The notes beneath the pieces were generated by a model, which worked only from the letters and a program-made list of their open reading frames with translations, was not told where the DNA came from and searched no databases. Position numbers and translations under genes: made by a program. 15,736 nucleotides of DNA from DATLNF01 sp035536235 (lineage in GTDB: Bacteria > Actinomycetota > Actinomycetes > BP-191), in the NCBI GenBank assembly GCA_035536235.1, contig DATLOQ010000169.1, positions 1 to 15,736 of the forward strand, given 5' to 3'. This document shows, piece by piece, positions 14,483-15,736 of this stretch; the first letter of the stretch is position 1; each line of letters starts with the position of its first letter.

Positions 14483-15736
14483 TCATCCCCTCGCCGCGCG
14501 GACCGAGCGAACCCGGCCGTCGTCACCGATGCGCACCGCGACGGAGCCCTGCTCACCGCAGAACGTCAGCGTACGGCGGTCCCGACTGCGCGGCTGGCCC
14601 AGCGCCAGCAGGACGCGCTCCACAGTCATGCCGACCCTGACCCGGCTCACCCGCTTGCCGGTGAGATCGGCCACGTCCCGACGGCAGGCGTTACCCGGGA
14701 CCCCGACCGCGCGCTCCCACATCTGAAGGTAGGCCTCGACGGCCCGCTCGACGTCGGCAGTGAAGGCTGGTCCATCACGCCCGGCCACGATCCGGCCGTC
14801 CTCGATCCAGTCGGGATAGAGGCCGTAGTGGTCGACCCCGCCGGTGTTGACGTCGTAGAGCCGCTCACCGCTGCGCTGCCGGTCGACGAGGGCGCCGCCG
14901 AGACCACGGAACGGATAGTCGACATCGTTCTTCTCATCCGGATTGCGCGGGGGACCCTGCTTGGAGAAGCCGGTGATGTCAGAGCCGAAGCCGTAGCCGA
15001 AGGCGAACCGGGGGTCCGCGGCCTTGCGCAGCTGCCGCCAGTCCTTGACGTAATCGGTCGACGACCCGTCGCTGGGGGTCACCACGCCGCCGAGGCGCAG
15101 GATCTCCCGGTACGTGGGGGCGTCGCCCCAGCTGTGGCTCGAGATGACACCGGAGTAGCGAGCCTTTGCCACATGCTCGAGCGACGCCTTCCGGGCCGCG
15201 GCGCTCATGTGGTCCGGGTCGAAGATCATGCCGCGTCTCATCAGCCCGTCGATCGCCGTACGACCGAGGTCGTTGAGCCCAATGGCGTTGCAGTGCGGAC
15301 CGCGCGGGTAGACCGTGGAGACGCCGCTCCGGCCCGAGACCTCCAGCACTGCGCCGAAGATCGAGTCACGGCCGACCGGCGCGCCGCTCAGGTCGCCTGG
15401 GTTCTCCTGGAGCTTGTCGTGCCGGTGGTCGTGCTCGCCGTGCTTCTCCGGCTCGTCGCACGTGCCCATCTTCAGCGTGTGGCCGGTCTCGTAGCGGTTG
15501 CCGATGTTGGTCACCAACACGCCGAACGCGCCGTCGTCGCCGGTGACGCCGCTGAGCGCGTTGTCGAACTTGTTGGCCAGCTCCATCTGCCGCACGCCGA
15601 GCGCGTAGACCTCGGTGAGGCCCTCGTCTATCTGGGCGGCCGTGCAGCGCGGGATCTCGAGGTACTCACCGCAGTCCAGCGGTACCGAGATCTCGATCCC
15701 CATGACAACCGCGAGCTTGCCGGCATTGATCACCCG
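14483..15736 (-). CDS. Divergent M19 dipeptidase-like protein with BamE/SmpA-like C-terminal domain (5' end outside window)
   Basis: 417 residues are visible; the frame continues past 15736, so the N-terminus, and any signal peptide, is missing. Parts match the M19/amidohydrolase barrel. These are VINAGKLAVVMGIE (2-15), FDPDHMS (172-178, in the place of the D-x-SH-x-S metal site), ISSHSWGD (198-205, the second metal His region), GGVVTPSDGSS (216-226), and GYGFGSDITGF (247-257, like the GIGSDFDG box). It is divergent: a His/Asp/Glu-rich insert (about 93-110) and DHYGLYPDW (302-310) are not usual in M19. Residues about 366-413 (RVRVGMTVERVLLALGQP, then YC-like FCGEQ and a DGRV strand) resemble the SmpA/BamE-type domain. 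The role is probably a metal hydrolase of unknown substrate. It overlaps or abuts the esterase start at its 3' end. Confidence 0.72.
   Translation of the reverse strand, partial: RVINAGKLAVVMGIEISVPLDCGEYLEIPRCTAAQIDEGLTEVYALGVRQMELANKFDNALSGVTGDDGAFGVLVTNIGNRYETGHTLKMGTCDEPEKHGEHDHRHDKLQENPGDLSGAPVGRDSIFGAVLEVSGRSGVSTVYPRGPHCNAIGLNDLGRTAIDGLMRRGMIFDPDHMSAAARKASLEHVAKARYSGVISSHSWGDAPTYREILRLGGVVTPSDGSSTDYVKDWRQLRKAADPRFAFGYGFGSDITGFSKQGPPRNPDEKNDVDYPFRGLGGALVDRQRSGERLYDVNTGGVDHYGLYPDWIEDGRIVAGRDGPAFTADVERAVEAYLQMWERAVGVPGNACRRDVADLTGKRVSRVRVGMTVERVLLALGQPRSRDRRTLTFCGEQGSVAVRIGDDGRVRSVRAARG

Noticed and set aside
1..15736. tRNA, rRNA, CRISPR array, insertion sequence or prophage remnants
   Set aside because: I looked for cloverleaf-like intergenic segments, spaced direct repeats, transposase or integrase motifs and target duplications, and saw none that I could support.

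Overview
The window is a high-GC actinobacterial chromosome segment. Evidence is the strong G/C bias at third codon positions, several GTG starts, ATGA/TGATG gene overlaps, and families largely typical of Actinomycetota (DUF4192, DUF3152, actinobacterial PAC2, DUF2203). I cannot name the genus. No rRNA, tRNA, insertion sequence, prophage or CRISPR array is visible, and no stretch over 300 bp lacks a plausible gene.

Layout. (1) 1-2828, minus strand: two overlapping ABC exporter half-transporter genes forming a heterodimeric pair. The downstream one runs off the left edge, and the complete one has a degenerate ATP site. (2) 2829-3643: a divergent intergenic region with a 7-bp inverted repeat, a small plus-strand protein resembling sigma-factor region 4, and a perfect GC hairpin behind it. 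(3) 3644-6559: plus-strand genes for a DUF2203 protein, a PAC2 protein and class II fructose-bisphosphate aldolase, with a minus-strand PNPOx-like flavoprotein gene among them. This part looks like conserved housekeeping chromosome. (4) 6566-9890, minus strand: a large secreted Asp-box (BNR) beta-propeller protein carrying a TTA codon at codon 5, and a DUF4192 protein. (5) 10024-10101: a possible 25-residue ORF with a consensus Shine-Dalgarno, of low confidence. (6) 10115-10564: a small four-helix membrane protein. (7) 10688-15736, minus strand: a tightly packed four-gene cluster. In transcription order it holds a divergent M19-dipeptidase-like protein with a BamE/SmpA-like C-terminal domain (start outside the window), a secreted esterase/mycolyltransferase-fold hydrolase, a PAS-GAF-PP2C-HATPase signalling protein, and a secreted DUF3152 protein with a metzincin-type zinc motif. 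A 22-bp hairpin follows the cluster.

How the parts may work together. The cluster at 10688-15736 is the most interesting unit. A partner-switching type regulator (phosphatase plus anti-sigma-type kinase in one chain) is translationally coupled to an exported putative zinc protease and sits directly downstream of two hydrolase genes. The co-transcription is read from spacing; a shared envelope or stress role is inference. Nothing here can be declared a new system from sequence alone.
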